This document shows positions 1-9,939 of a stretch of DNA of 29,198 bases, piece by piece. This DNA comes from Paulinella micropora (lineage: Eukaryota; Cercozoa; Imbricatea; Euglyphida), in the NCBI GenBank assembly GCA_009731375.1, contig BJOX01000272.1, positions 525,888-555,085 on the forward strand. Direction: 5' to 3'. A model generated the notes under the pieces. It ran no database searches. It was not told where the DNA came from and saw nothing but the letters and a program-made list of their open reading frames with translations. The position numbers were made by a program, and so were the translations under genes. The number at the start of each line of letters is the position of its first letter. Position 1 is the stretch's first letter.

Positions 1-1
1 A

Positions 2-961
2 CTAGAAGATACTCCGAAAGGCGAACCAACAGAGGAAGAAAAAAAAGATACAGCACAGGAAATATTTAGGCAGACAAAGCCCAGAACAAGGGGTACAACA
101 ATATGGGCAGATAAAGTTTTAGATATGGTAAATATTGATTTAATGGATATGACAAAAGTTGCAACAAAAAATAAAAATTATAATTTTGCATTGATTTGGA
201 TTGATATTCATAGTCGGTATGCTTATGCCATCCCGATAAAAAATAAGTTTTCAACTACGGTTTTAGAAGCACTCAAAAAACTACCAAAGCCCAAGGCATT
301 TATTTCAGACAGCGGTGGTGAATTTAAGGGAGCGGTTGGAGAATGGATTAATAATAATGGTATTAATCATTTTAAGGTTGAAGTGGGAGACCATAATTTA
401 TTAGGAATTGTTGATAGATTTGTAAGAACTCTACGAGAGCAACTCCATGTTATATGGGCTTATAATGGAAACTTTGATTGGATAAATTACATTGAAGATG
501 TGGTTTATTATTATAACAAAAAGAAGCATTCAACTATTAAAGCATCACCACTTGCAGTATTTAATGGAACTGATAGTATTACTAACAAGCAAGAACATTA
601 TGTAGATAAGAATTTATTTGACTTCAAAGAAGGAGACAAGGTAAGAAAACTTAATGAGAAACATATTTTGGAGAAAGGTGGAAAGACTTGGAGTAGGAGG
701 ATATATAAAGTAAAAGGCCGTAGGGGCTACCGGATTATATTAACGAATGATGAAGTTGTACCACCAAGGCAATTATTAAAGACTGAGGCTACCGAAGAGG
801 AACCGGACAACACAAAAGACGAACCGGATATTAATAAAGAATTAAAAAAATTAACGAAAGAAAAACAAACAAAGCATTTACTGAACAGAGAAGACATTAA
901 CTCAGCCAACATACGAACGAGCGAAAGAGTCCGAAAGAAAAAATCCATTCTGGATTTGTAG
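2..961 (+). CDS. Retroviral-type integrase (rve), Polinton/Maverick or PLV-like; 5' end off window
   Basis: The frame is open from the first complete codon, so the protein starts before the window; the first ATG inside is at 125. Counting from that ATG, the catalytic core shows Asp5 (in NIDLMDM), Asp62 (in FISDSGGEF) and, where integrases carry Glu, Asp97 (in LGIVDRFVRTLRE); 34 residues separate the last two. YYYNKKKHSTIKASP is the usual end of the core. Residues about 163-219 (FKEGDKVRKL through the WSRRIYKV segment to RQLLK) match the SH3-like C-terminal domain seen in Polinton and polinton-like-virus integrases. A charged, Glu/Lys-rich tail follows. The enzyme would insert a linear DNA copy of the element into the genome. 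The UAG stop lies 2 bases from the end of the converging gene. Gypsy-type origin is less likely because there is no RNase H or H2C2 finger in view; the upstream part could change this. Confidence 0.75.
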   Translation, partial: LEDTPKGEPTEEEKKDTAQEIFRQTKPRTRGTTIWADKVLDMVNIDLMDMTKVATKNKNYNFALIWIDIHSRYAYAIPIKNKFSTTVLEALKKLPKPKAFISDSGGEFKGAVGEWINNNGINHFKVEVGDHNLLGIVDRFVRTLREQLHVIWAYNGNFDWINYIEDVVYYYNKKKHSTIKASPLAVFNGTDSITNKQEHYVDKNLFDFKEGDKVRKLNEKHILEKGGKTWSRRIYKVKGRRGYRIILTNDEVVPPRQLLKTEATEEEPDNTKDEPDINKELKKLTKEKQTKHLLNREDINSANIRTSERVRKKKSILDL

Positions 962-963
962 CA

Positions 964-1443
964 TCATTTCTTCTGTGTGTCCTTTTCCGGAGTAGGATTT
1001 ATCACAGCAAACTTAGAATACCTAGGTGCTAGGCCTTTGATGTAATAGGCCTTTAGGGCTTTGAATAAACGAAAAACACGTATGACACCTGCTCCTTCAT
1101 AAGCAACAAAGGGTATTTCGTCATCCCCTCCAGTAATCATAAAGACAGCCTCCTTACTTCCTTCTTTTTTCTCTTCGTAGATAGCATCTGGCTGATCCAT
1201 ATCGCTGTTAAAGATAACATACACCTTGTTCTCATGCTCCTTTGGCTTTGTTTGACTTTTGTTTTTCTTTTTTCCAAAAGCTGAAAGTGGGCTAGAAGCA
1301 TTTCCTACTTTTCCCTCCGCCTGAGCTTGCTTGTCCTCGTGTTTGTCGTCTTGGGGCGGTTCAGTGGCTGGTGCTACTGCAAGGGTTGGCTCTTGGACAG
1401 GCTCTTCTGCTTCGGTGGTGGTCGTCTTCTTCTTCGGAGGCAT
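964..1443 (-). CDS. Hypothetical 159-aa basic protein of the AT-rich element
   Basis: I do not recognise a family. The protein begins MPPKKK, which could act as a nuclear signal. The first 80 or so residues are low-complexity and rich in Lys, Glu, Ala, Pro and Gln, so probably disordered. Residues about 85-150 have a folded look: alternating hydrophobic stretches such as KVYVIFNSD, AVFMITGGDDEIPFVAYEG and VIRVFRLFKALKAYY. The gene converges on the integrase with a 2-base gap, a tight packing typical of compact virus-like elements. A 12-bp hairpin lies directly upstream of its ATG. A structural or DNA-binding role in a polinton-like element is possible, but this is only inference from position. 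Confidence 0.5.
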   Translation of the reverse strand: MPPKKKTTTTEAEEPVQEPTLAVAPATEPPQDDKHEDKQAQAEGKVGNASSPLSAFGKKKNKSQTKPKEHENKVYVIFNSDMDQPDAIYEEKKEGSKEAVFMITGGDDEIPFVAYEGAGVIRVFRLFKALKAYYIKGLAPRYSKFAVINPTPEKDTQKK

Positions 1444-1446
1444 AGC

Positions 1447-1488
1447 CTACCCACACATCAAAAAGCACAAAAAAACATGTGTGGGTAG
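1447..1488. other. Inverted repeat / hairpin upstream of the 159-aa gene
   Basis: CTACCCACACAT (1447-1458) and its exact reverse complement (1477-1488) form a 12-bp stem with an 18-base loop, 3 bases before the start codon of the minus-strand gene ending at 964. It could be a transcript hairpin or an operator-like site. The same intergenic stretch holds a second hairpin at 1511-1531. Confidence 0.6.
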
Positions 1489-1510
1489 TGCCTTTAAGCC
1501 GTTCTAATCA

Positions 1511-1531
1511 ACCAACATATCAAATGTTGGT
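1511..1531. other. Second short hairpin in the 1444-1667 intergenic region
   Basis: ACCAACAT (1511-1518) pairs with ATGTTGGT (1524-1531), an 8-bp stem with a 5-base loop. The remaining bases between 1444 and 1667 are AT-rich with TG/GT-rich patches and show no gene. Confidence 0.5.
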
Positions 1532-1667
1532 GGTTTAAACTAATCAATAAACTAATATGTGCTTTTTACTGATGTATGTGTTTATATTGTCTTATGTGCG
1601 TGTGTGCCGTGTTGATTGATGAGAGGTGAGCGGGTAGGCAGGCACCACACAACACAAACAAGACCAC

Positions 1668-2171
1668 TTAATTCTCCTCCCTCATACATCGATACATATT
1701 CCCACAATTTTCATTCTTTACATTAGTGAGTTCTGGGAAGTGGTCTTCACTATATCTAATATAAGATTTGTTGAAAGAGAGACCTTCATTTTCTATTCCA
1801 TTAAGTATCCTATCTTGGACTACTTTGGTCAATTCGTTTCTATTATCCTTCTTCCACATGTTAAACATTTTCCTCTCCTTTTCAATCCTCCTTAACTCCT
1901 TCTTTCTATTCCTTTCGTATTGTCTATCCTCCTCCACATTGTCGCTTTCCTCATTAAGCCTTCTCAAAACTCTATTTATTGCTCTAATCTTTATTTCGTC
2001 TGGTCGTTTTTTCTCAACTAATAATTTTATCTCTTTATCGCTCTTATTAATTCGCTCCTCAGACATAATCTTATACTTTTTCAATCTATCTTTTCCAATC
2101 TTTTGAACAAGAAAATCCTCCACCCAATCCTCCTCCGTTTTATCGCCTATGCCTATCAACCTCTCACTCAT
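1668..2171 (-). CDS. Hypothetical 167-aa charged, helical protein
   Basis: No family recognised. The protein is very rich in Glu, Lys and Arg. From about residue 35 to 125 it has the composition of a long alpha helix or coiled coil (for example RNRKKELRRIEKERKMFNMWKK). The N-terminus (MSERLIGIGDKTEEDWVEDFLV) and the C-terminus, which contains two Cys (ENCGNMYRCMREEN), look less helical. It lies upstream of the 159-aa gene on the same strand with 224 bases between them, so the two could be co-transcribed. Base composition is as AT-rich as the integrase, which groups all three genes as one element. It ends with TAA. A coding gene is likely but not certain, because such repetitive charged frames can arise by chance in AT-rich DNA. 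Confidence 0.45.
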   Translation of the reverse strand: MSERLIGIGDKTEEDWVEDFLVQKIGKDRLKKYKIMSEERINKSDKEIKLLVEKKRPDEIKIRAINRVLRRLNEESDNVEEDRQYERNRKKELRRIEKERKMFNMWKKDNRNELTKVVQDRILNGIENEGLSFNKSYIRYSEDHFPELTNVKNENCGNMYRCMREEN

Positions 2172-2180
2172 CTGGTTCTA

Positions 2181-2218
2181 CTGCGACACTGTGACACCAC
2201 GGCACCGAGGCGTCGCAG
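2181..2218. other. Hairpin upstream of the 167-aa gene
   Basis: CTGCGAC (2181-2187) and GTCGCAG (2212-2218) form a perfect 7-bp stem. It lies 10 bases upstream of the minus-strand start at 2171, in a GC-rich patch inside AT-rich DNA. Confidence 0.4.
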
Positions 2219-2901
2219 GGTTTGAGGTTTAGGTAGTGAATGCTGATAATTATTTTTTTCCTTTTTCATCGGTTGCTCCTACTCCACCTTTTTTCCAGAT
2301 TATCCTCTTAAGTTGGATGTGTATGTTTTTATGAGTGTAATTGTTGCGAAATGGTAGCGAGAATGTCAGATAGATGAATGGGAAAGGTTCTCACACTCGG
2401 TTTTCCTTGTCGTGGGTTCAATTCCCACTCGTACATTGTCTGACACTTTTCCGCCTTATTTCTTTATTTTTTTTTGTCATATTGCCTTTTTACTTTTGGC
2501 GGAGCGGTGTGATGAGTTTCTTTTTGAGGTGCTTTATACTCGTTTATTTTATTTTCCTTTATGGGTTTTTATTTTTTGCAAAATTTAGCAGTCATTAATA
2601 ATTTGTTATGTTGTTTTCATTTCGTTTTTCCGTTGTTCGTTGTGTGGATTTTTTTTTATTTACAAACTTTCAATACAGAGCACATTTTTTTTTTGGAAAA
2701 AAGATAAGGGGGTTCAGGACACCGAGAAAGAATAAGAAAAGTGGGATAACGAAGCCTTGTATTAATAGTTTGTGAAAAAGTGCGATTTTCTAGTTTTGCT
2801 AGTTTTGGCTGATTAATAGGAGAGCGAAATATGGCGAAATGGGCTAAATTTATACATATAAATATAAAGATAAGTGTCCTATAGTGGTACCTATAGTAGT
2901 C
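2219..2901. other. AT-rich non-coding stretch, possible element border
   Basis: No supportable gene. The stretch is T-rich. It holds a tRNA T-arm-like stem-loop (GTGGG, loop TTCAATT, CCCAC at 2412-2428) inside an 82-base segment bounded by TGTCAGA (2364) and TCTGACA (ending 2445). The T-arm does not abut the outer stem, so this is not a normal tRNA. Two 12-base near-repeats (CCTATAGTGGTA at 2878, CCTATAGTAGTC at 2890) run up to the gap. Confidence 0.4.
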
Positions 2902-3591
2902 NNNNNNNNNNNNNNNNNNNNNNNNNNNNNNNNNNNNNNNNNNNNNNNNNNNNNNNNNNNNNNNNNNNNNNNNNNNNNNNNNNNNNNNNNNNNNNNNNNN
3001 NNNNNNNNNNNNNNNNNNNNNNNNNNNNNNNNNNNNNNNNNNNNNNNNNNNNNNNNNNNNNNNNNNNNNNNNNNNNNNNNNNNNNNNNNNNNNNNNNNNN
3101 NNNNNNNNNNNNNNNNNNNNNNNNNNNNNNNNNNNNNNNNNNNNNNNNNNNNNNNNNNNNNNNNNNNNNNNNNNNNNNNNNNNNNNNNNNNNNNNNNNNN
3201 NNNNNNNNNNNNNNNNNNNNNNNNNNNNNNNNNNNNNNNNNNNNNNNNNNNNNNNNNNNNNNNNNNNNNNNNNNNNNNNNNNNNNNNNNNNNNNNNNNNN
3301 NNNNNNNNNNNNNNNNNNNNNNNNNNNNNNNNNNNNNNNNNNNNNNNNNNNNNNNNNNNNNNNNNNNNNNNNNNNNNNNNNNNNNNNNNNNNNNNNNNNN
3401 NNNNNNNNNNNNNNNNNNNNNNNNNNNNNNNNNNNNNNNNNNNNNNNNNNNNNNNNNNNNNNNNNNNNNNNNNNNNNNNNNNNNNNNNNNNNNNNNNNNN
3501 NNNNNNNNNNNNNNNNNNNNNNNNNNNNNNNNNNNNNNNNNNNNNNNNNNNNNNNNNNNNNNNNNNNNNNNNNNNNNNNNNNNNNNNNNNN
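2902..3591. other. Assembly gap (690 N)
   Basis: Unsequenced. It starts at the edge of the AT-rich element and ends inside a CTA microsatellite, so the true element border may lie inside it. Confidence 0.99.
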
Positions 3592-3607
3592 CTACTACTA
3601 CTACTAG

Positions 3608-3654
<47 letters not shown>

Positions 3655-3661
3655 GTACTAG

Positions 3662-3713
<52 letters not shown>

Positions 3714-3730
3714 GCTGCTGCTGCTACTAT

Positions 3731-3770
<40 letters not shown>
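3592..3770. repeat. (CTA)n trinucleotide microsatellite
   Basis: Nearly pure CTA/TAC units with CTAGTA interruptions and a short CTG cluster near 3714-3725. Long open frames here (poly-Ser, poly-Thr, poly-Leu) are repeat artefacts. Confidence 0.97.
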
Positions 3771-3780
3771 GACTACTTCT

Positions 3781-4034
3781 ACATACATACATACATACAT
3801 ACATACATACATACATGCAAACATACATACATACATACATACATACATACATACATACATACATACATACATACATACGTACGTACGTACGTACGTACGT
3901 ACGTACGTACATACATACATACGTACGTACGTACGTACGTACGTACGTACGTACATACATACATACATACATACATACGTACGTACGTACGTACGTACAT
4001 ACATACATACATACATACATGCATACATACATAC
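3781..4034. repeat. (ACAT)n microsatellite with blocks of (ACGT)n
   Basis: Tetranucleotide tract in which blocks of ACAT alternate sharply with blocks of ACGT (for example 3878-3910 and 3922-3954). The two units differ by one CpG-to-CpA transition. Confidence 0.95.
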
Positions 4035-4137
4035 TACTACTACTGCCGCCGCGGTTGATTATGTGCATATCGCTTGTTTCTCTGCTGTCAAGCACAAACG
4101 AAAATCTTGTCACGGAGAACAGCGAGAAGTCAAAGGC

Positions 4138-4138
4138 T

Positions 4139-4186
<48 letters not shown>

Positions 4187-4332
4187 GGTTGTTGTGGTTG
4201 TTGTGGTGGTTGTGGTGGTTGTGGTGGTTGTGGTGGTTGTTGTTTTTGTTGTTGCATGATCTTGATGCTTGTGCAGTACTCCCAGGCCTCGTCCACTAAG
4301 TGTGATTTGAACGGCTGCAGGTGCGCTATCAT
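4138..4332 (-). CDS. Possible Gln/Pro-rich protein end or exon
   Basis: On the minus strand the (TTG)n tract reads as poly-Gln. It is preceded by Gln-Pro-Pro repeats and by about 30 residues of ordinary composition (including PFKSHLVDEAWEYC), ending in TGA at 4138-4140. The non-repetitive part contains Trp, Tyr, Cys and His, which is unusual for chance repeat translation. There is an in-frame stop 2 codons before the ATG at 4332, so a start there, or a splice acceptor (GATAG just upstream), would be needed. No family recognised. The repeat origin makes a spurious frame quite possible. Confidence 0.18.
4141..4254. repeat. (TTG)n / (TGG)n trinucleotide tract
   Basis: Runs of TTG followed by mixed TGG/TTG units. 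Sequence from 4255 to about 4435 is unique and partly overlaps the possible Gln-rich exon. Confidence 0.95.
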
Positions 4333-4435
4333 CGTTCATATCTCCCTCGTTGCTATCTTCTGTTCGTTCTCTTCGCGCTCTCTTCGCGTGGCCTTTGTAT
4401 GGTTTTGTTGTGCTACAAATCTACCTATCCACTAT

Positions 4436-4524
4436 TGACACCTACTTATCTACCTATCTATCAACCTACCTACCTACCTACCTACCTATCTGTCTATCTG
4501 TTTATCTATCTGTCTATACCTTAA
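4436..4524. repeat. Degenerate (CTAC/CTAT/CTGT)n tract
   Basis: Tetranucleotide units CTAC, CTAT and CTGT in mixed order, the complement of the GATA/GGTA tracts further along. Confidence 0.85.
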
Positions 4525-4540
4525 TTTGGACTATCAACTG

Positions 4541-4620
4541 TTACCCTGCTGTTGTAGCCGTTCTCGCTATCGAGACCCTGTTACCCTGCTGTTGTAGCCG
4601 TTCTCGCTATCGAGACCCTG
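4541..4620. repeat. Perfect 40-bp tandem duplication
   Basis: Bases 4541-4580 are repeated exactly at 4581-4620; the three bases CTG before the first copy also match the end of each unit. It contains no microsatellite unit, so it looks like a single recent duplication. Confidence 0.97.
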
Positions 4621-4647
4621 AGAGCAAACGGGAGTACAAACACTACG

Positions 4648-4650
<3 letters not shown>

Positions 4651-4697
<47 letters not shown>

Positions 4698-4734
4698 ACA
4701 CACACACACACAAACACATTCTCTTTCTCTCTCT

Positions 4735-4797
<63 letters not shown>

Positions 4798-4871
4798 ACA
4801 CCCCCCCCCCCCCCCCCCCCCCCCCNNNNNNNNNNNNNNNNNNNNNNNNNNNNNNNNNNNNNNNNNNNNNN
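4651..4871. repeat. (TC)n, (CA)n, (TC)n, poly-C and 46-base gap
   Basis: Successive simple tracts ending in 25 C before N at 4826-4871. The assembly stopped in the homopolymer. Confidence 0.96.
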
Positions 4872-5149
4872 TCCTCCTCCTGCTCCTCCCCCTTGTCTTC
4901 AGCCTGCTTCTTTCCTTCATGCTCTCAGTCTAGTCATCTTTGTCATAGCCATCAGCGCGGATCTTTTCTTTACTGCTCCCTGCCTCTGTCATAGCTACGA
5001 GCACGCACAGAAAGCCAAGCAGCAAGCCCGGCAACTCACTGCCTACCCCTCCTCTTCTTCCTCCTCATCGCAACCCTCACCCTATCCCACGGTATGGCAT
5101 CCGGCAACCTCGTCTACTCGGGTCCCACACGTTCGACCAATCTGTGCAT
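4872..5149. other. Unique, pyrimidine-rich island; possible exon not proven
   Basis: Non-repetitive bases between the gap and a (TG)n tract. A pyrimidine tract ending in AG at about 4996 is followed by a plus-strand frame without stops (starting YEHAQKAKQQ) up to the TG repeat. No family match can be claimed. Confidence 0.3.
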
Positions 5150-5240
5150 TGTGTGTGTGTGTGTGTGTGTGTGTGCGTGCGTTATTGTTGTTGTTATTGT
5201 CATAAGTCATTCCTGTTGTTGTTGCTGTTGTTGTTGTTGT

Positions 5241-5277
<37 letters not shown>

Positions 5278-5278
5278 A

Positions 5279-5346
<68 letters not shown>

Positions 5347-5431
5347 ATGTATATGTAGAGAGAGAGAGAGAGAGAGAGAGATAGGTAGGTAGGTAGGCAG
5401 GTAGGTAGGCAGGTAGGTAGGTAGGTAGATC

Positions 5432-5474
<43 letters not shown>

Positions 5475-5488
5475 GGATGGATGGATGT

Positions 5489-5536
<48 letters not shown>

Positions 5537-5628
5537 GTAGATAGATGTAGGTAGGTAGGTAGGTAGGTAGGCAGGCAGGTAGGTAGGTAGGTAGATCGAT
5601 AGATCGATAGATAGATAGATAGATAGAT
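5150..5628. repeat. Mixed microsatellites: TG, TTG, CA, TA, GT, GA, then GGTA/GATA
   Basis: A chain of short tracts, including a pure (TA)n from about 5286 to 5328, leading into a GATA/GGTA/GGCA tetranucleotide tract from about 5381. Confidence 0.95.
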
Positions 5629-5975
5629 GAAATATCGACTAATGTCAGAAAAAAGGAGCTTCTGATTTCGTCAACCAAGGAAGTCTGTGGGTAAAGTATC
5701 AACCCGATGCCCAGCTAAGCCGTGATGTTTGCACGGAAGGGACTGATACAGGCAATACCAAAGCTCCCTAGTACCAGGCGGGGCCAGGGCTCGTTCCATA
5801 AAGCGCCCCTTGCAGAACGAGCTCCCACCTCCATTACAGAGGGCCCAGTAAGCAGATGGAGTTTCGAGACTGTTCGACAGTCTAGTATAAACCGACAGAG
5901 CACTGTGGGTTTTATTCCGGGCTCAACAAGCGAGAAAGGGCACCCTGAGGGAACAGGATTGTGCTTCCCGTCGCT

Positions 5976-5979
<4 letters not shown>
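5629..5979. other. Unassigned unique island bounded on both sides by GATA satellite
   Basis: About 350 bases of ordinary composition. Both strands have a frame of about 86-90 codons through it, neither with a recognisable domain. It holds a 7-bp hairpin (AGACTGT/ACAGTCT around 5867-5883). It passes directly into (GATA)n at both ends, like the islands at 8655-9594 and 11041-11152, so it may be a fragment of an element that inserts in or ends with GATA repeats. Confidence 0.5.
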
Positions 5980-6908
<929 letters not shown>

Positions 6909-7171
6909 AAGGTAACTCACAACGAGCGTGAACTCCTGAAACCTCGACTTGCTCATGGCATCATCTCCTTAGGGCACACGCTCCTGGGGAGTGTTCTAGT
7001 GTTGTCCCGTATAGTTCAAAAGGGCTCGGCTACCTTTCGGCTTGAACTGGGCACAGACACCAACCACAGCGAGACAGTTGTTGGTGTGCAGCTTGGCCGG
7101 TGCTGAAAGTTCTTGTCCGGGGGTAGTATAGGAGGCCATGGCTTTTCAAGCTAAGCCACGCCCATAGATTA
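6909..7171. other. Unassigned unique island
   Basis: About 260 bases without repeats. On + a frame of about 63 codons runs from the gap to TGA at 7104-7106 with ordinary amino acid use, but no family is recognised. It then runs into a (CTAT)n tract. Confidence 0.4.
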
Positions 7172-7175
7172 AACA

Positions 7176-7251
<76 letters not shown>

Positions 7252-7283
7252 CACCCATCTATCCATCTATCCATCTATCCATC
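7172..7283. repeat. (ATCT)n tract
   Basis: Pure ATCT units turning into ATCC/ATCT mixtures near 7250. Confidence 0.95.
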
Positions 7284-7371
7284 TTCCATCTATCCTAATT
7301 CTAATCGTTATGGCTCTGTGTAGGTGTGTGGCCTACATGGTTGCTCGCAAACAGCCTTCAACCCAGGACCT

Positions 7372-7401
7372 GGTTGTTTATTTATTTATTTATCTATCTA
7401 T

Positions 7402-7452
<51 letters not shown>

Positions 7453-7454
7453 TC

Positions 7455-7485
<31 letters not shown>

Positions 7486-7550
7486 ATAAATTTATTTATT
7501 TATTTATTTATTAATTCATTTATTTATCTATTTATCTATTTATTTTTATT

Positions 7551-7581
<31 letters not shown>

Positions 7582-7774
7582 TCTATTTATTTATTTATTT
7601 ATTTATTTATTATTTCAATAAATTTATTTATTTATTTATTTATTTATTTATTATCTATTTATTTATTTATTTATTTATTTATTTCAATAAATTTGTTTAT
7701 TTATTTATTTATTTATTTATTCATTTATTTATTTATTTATCTATTTATCTATTTACTTTTTATTTTATTTATTT

Positions 7775-7829
<55 letters not shown>

Positions 7830-7835
7830 TATCTT
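7372..7835. repeat. (TTTA)n satellite, about 460 bases
   Basis: Long TTTA array with occasional TCTA units. Three short AAATAAATTT-like palindromic interruptions near 7484, 7617 and 7687 suggest internal duplications of a longer block. Confidence 0.95.
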
Positions 7836-7889
7836 AATTCATTTATGCTCCCTTTCGCTAACTTCCCTGTATGTCTACGTGCTTGCTTC

Positions 7890-7890
<1 letters not shown>

Positions 7891-7948
<58 letters not shown>

Positions 7949-7970
7949 GATAGATAGATAGATATCTATC

Positions 7971-8009
<39 letters not shown>

Positions 8010-8186
8010 GTAGATAGATAGATAGACAGACAGATAGATAGATAGATAGATAGATAGATAGGTGGTAGGTAGATACTTGGGTGATAGTTAGGGCAGACAG
8101 ATTGATTATATACTAGGAAGGTAGTGAGGTAAGTGTGTAGAAAGGAAAGAAGGTATGTAGGTAGATATAGATATATGGTAGACAGC

Positions 8187-8221
<35 letters not shown>

Positions 8222-8571
8222 GTAGATAGATAGGCAGGTACAAACGTAGATAGGTAGATGCGTGGGTAAATAAGTAGGTAGGTACTCAGATCGGCAGGTA
8301 TGTAGTTAAGAGGGAAGGTAGATAGATAAATAGATAGTTAGGTAGGTAGATAGGTAGGTAGGTAGGTAGGTAGGTAGATAGGTAGATAGATAGGTAGGTA
8401 GGTAGGTAGGTAGGTAGGTAGGTAGATAGGTAGGTAGGTAGGTAGATAGATAGATAGATAGATAGATAGAATAGATAGAATAGATAGGTAGGTAGGTAGG
8501 TAGGTAGATAGATAGATAGGTAGATAGATAGGTAGATAGATAGGTAGATAGATAGGTAGGTAGGTAGATAA

Positions 8572-8606
<35 letters not shown>

Positions 8607-8654
8607 TAGGTAGGTGGACAGGTAGGTAGGTAGGTACGTAGATAGATAGATAGA
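7891..8654. repeat. (TATC)n that flips to (GATA)n, then GATA/GGTA array
   Basis: TATC units (7891-7947) switch to the complementary unit at TCTAGA, switch back at GATATC (7961-7966), and switch again at TCTAGA (near 7971) into a long GATA array. Bases 8072-8290 are degenerate; 8300-8654 is GATA/GGTA. Translations as Tyr-Leu-Ser-Ile repeats are artefacts. Confidence 0.95.
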
Positions 8655-9594
8655 TGAGATGTCGCAAAGGAATGTAGTCCTTGCAAAGGAACGCAGTTTC
8701 ACATCAAACAATAATTTGTGTACTGTGCATGTGTCCGGGATGGGAATCACGGGTAGACTGTGTTCTGGAAAAAGAAGAGGAGGAAGGACGTTGAAGAAAA
8801 AGGCAATCTAGGAATGGAGAGTGGGAGGATAAGGAAGAAGAGAAAGAAAAGGAAGCCGTTAGTCCAAGTGTTTTGAGCACCGTAAGCTTGCGCAAGCTAC
8901 AATGATGACATTGTATGAGGCCTAAACCCCCGCAGGGACCTAGCCCGGGCTATGCAACACTGGACGGCTATGATGGAATGCAGTCACCAATACGGACTAG
9001 AGGAAGATTAGTCCAATTTTTGACTGCACAGGAGCGATAAATCGCAAAAGAGCAACGAGCTACGCAGGAGGATAGCTTGAAGCAAAGGGATTTGGATTGG
9101 GGATGGGAAAAACCCAAGGCGCGGAAACATCGATGAACAGAGAACGATACCATGCCGCGAGCCCCGCATTCGATTGGTCGAAGGTGGCAGGTCCATCCGT
9201 TGTCCTCGATTTGAGATTTGAGCTTGTTGTATCGGTTGGTCTTGTAGGCTCGTGCGTCAAGGATGTTTTCCTCGACCGGGCACGTTAGCTCGATCAGAAT
9301 ACATATCTTGGTAGACAGTGACCAGACAACAATATCGGGGCGGAGGTCAGTGACACAAATGTGGACAGGAAAGGCTTGCTCAGAACCGGTGTATTGGGTT
9401 TGGAGTTGCCAATCGTTTGCAGTGTCAAACAGGGATGGTCGATGAAATGACTGTTTCTTAGGCTTCTGCTCGCCCTCTTTCACAAACATAGACTTTGATT
9501 CATTTTGGTCTATAGGGGAGCGTTTGTTATGGCTCTCGATGTGTTTTTGAAGGGGAGCTTCAATAGTGCAGAGCACAGAGTCATGACGCCAGGT
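8655..9594 (-). mobile_element. 5'-truncated non-LTR retrotransposon fragment
   Basis: The unit holds the C-terminal coding piece (8968-9594) and, on the minus strand, about 310 bases of 3' untranslated DNA that end CATCTCATCT directly before a (TATC)n tract. At the other end the coding sequence is cut off at the border with another TATC/GATA tract. The 3' region holds the palindrome TAGCCCGGGCTA (8941-8952). Restriction-like-endonuclease retroelements are often sequence-specific, so a preference for GATA/TATC repeats is a reasonable inference. A passive microsatellite tail plus later expansion would give a similar picture. Confidence 0.6.
8968..9594 (-). pseudogene. Retroelement C-terminal restriction-like endonuclease domain (5'-truncated)
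   Basis: About 208 codons ending in TAG, entered directly from the TATC repeat. The start LTWRHDSVL is the segment that usually follows the zinc knuckle in these proteins. LRPDIVVWS, then ILIELTCPVEENI, then KTNRYNKL and GWTCHLRPIECGARG give the order of a PD-(D/E)XK nuclease fold: Asp of RPD, Glu of ELT and a following Lys. The family is common at the C-terminus of non-LTR retrotransposon polyproteins, where it nicks the target DNA to prime reverse transcription. No RT domain remains. The domain itself has no stop or visible frameshift. The frame is open into the satellite only because the repeat has no stops. Confidence 0.7.
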
Positions 9595-9625
<31 letters not shown>

Positions 9626-9715
9626 CTAGATAGATAGATAGATAAGATAGATAAGATAGATAAGATAGATAAGATAGATAAGATAGATAAGATAGATAAG
9701 ATAGATAAGATAGAT

Positions 9716-9747
<32 letters not shown>

Positions 9748-9825
9748 AGATAAGATAGATAAGATNNNNNNNNNNTGGATGGATGGATATGGATGGATAT
9801 GGATGGATATGGATGGATATGGATG

Positions 9826-9878
<53 letters not shown>

Positions 9879-9939
9879 GTAGGTAGGTAGGTAGGTAGGT
9901 AGGTAGGTAGGTAGGTAGGTAGGTAGGTAGGTAGGTAGG

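Noticed and set aside
2320-2445. A true tRNA gene
   Set aside because: The T-arm is not next to the outer stem, and no D-arm or anticodon arm fits the expected spacing.
4872-5149. A coding exon after the pyrimidine tract
   Set aside because: The frame runs into a TG repeat with no clear donor and no family resemblance, so it is left as an unassigned island.
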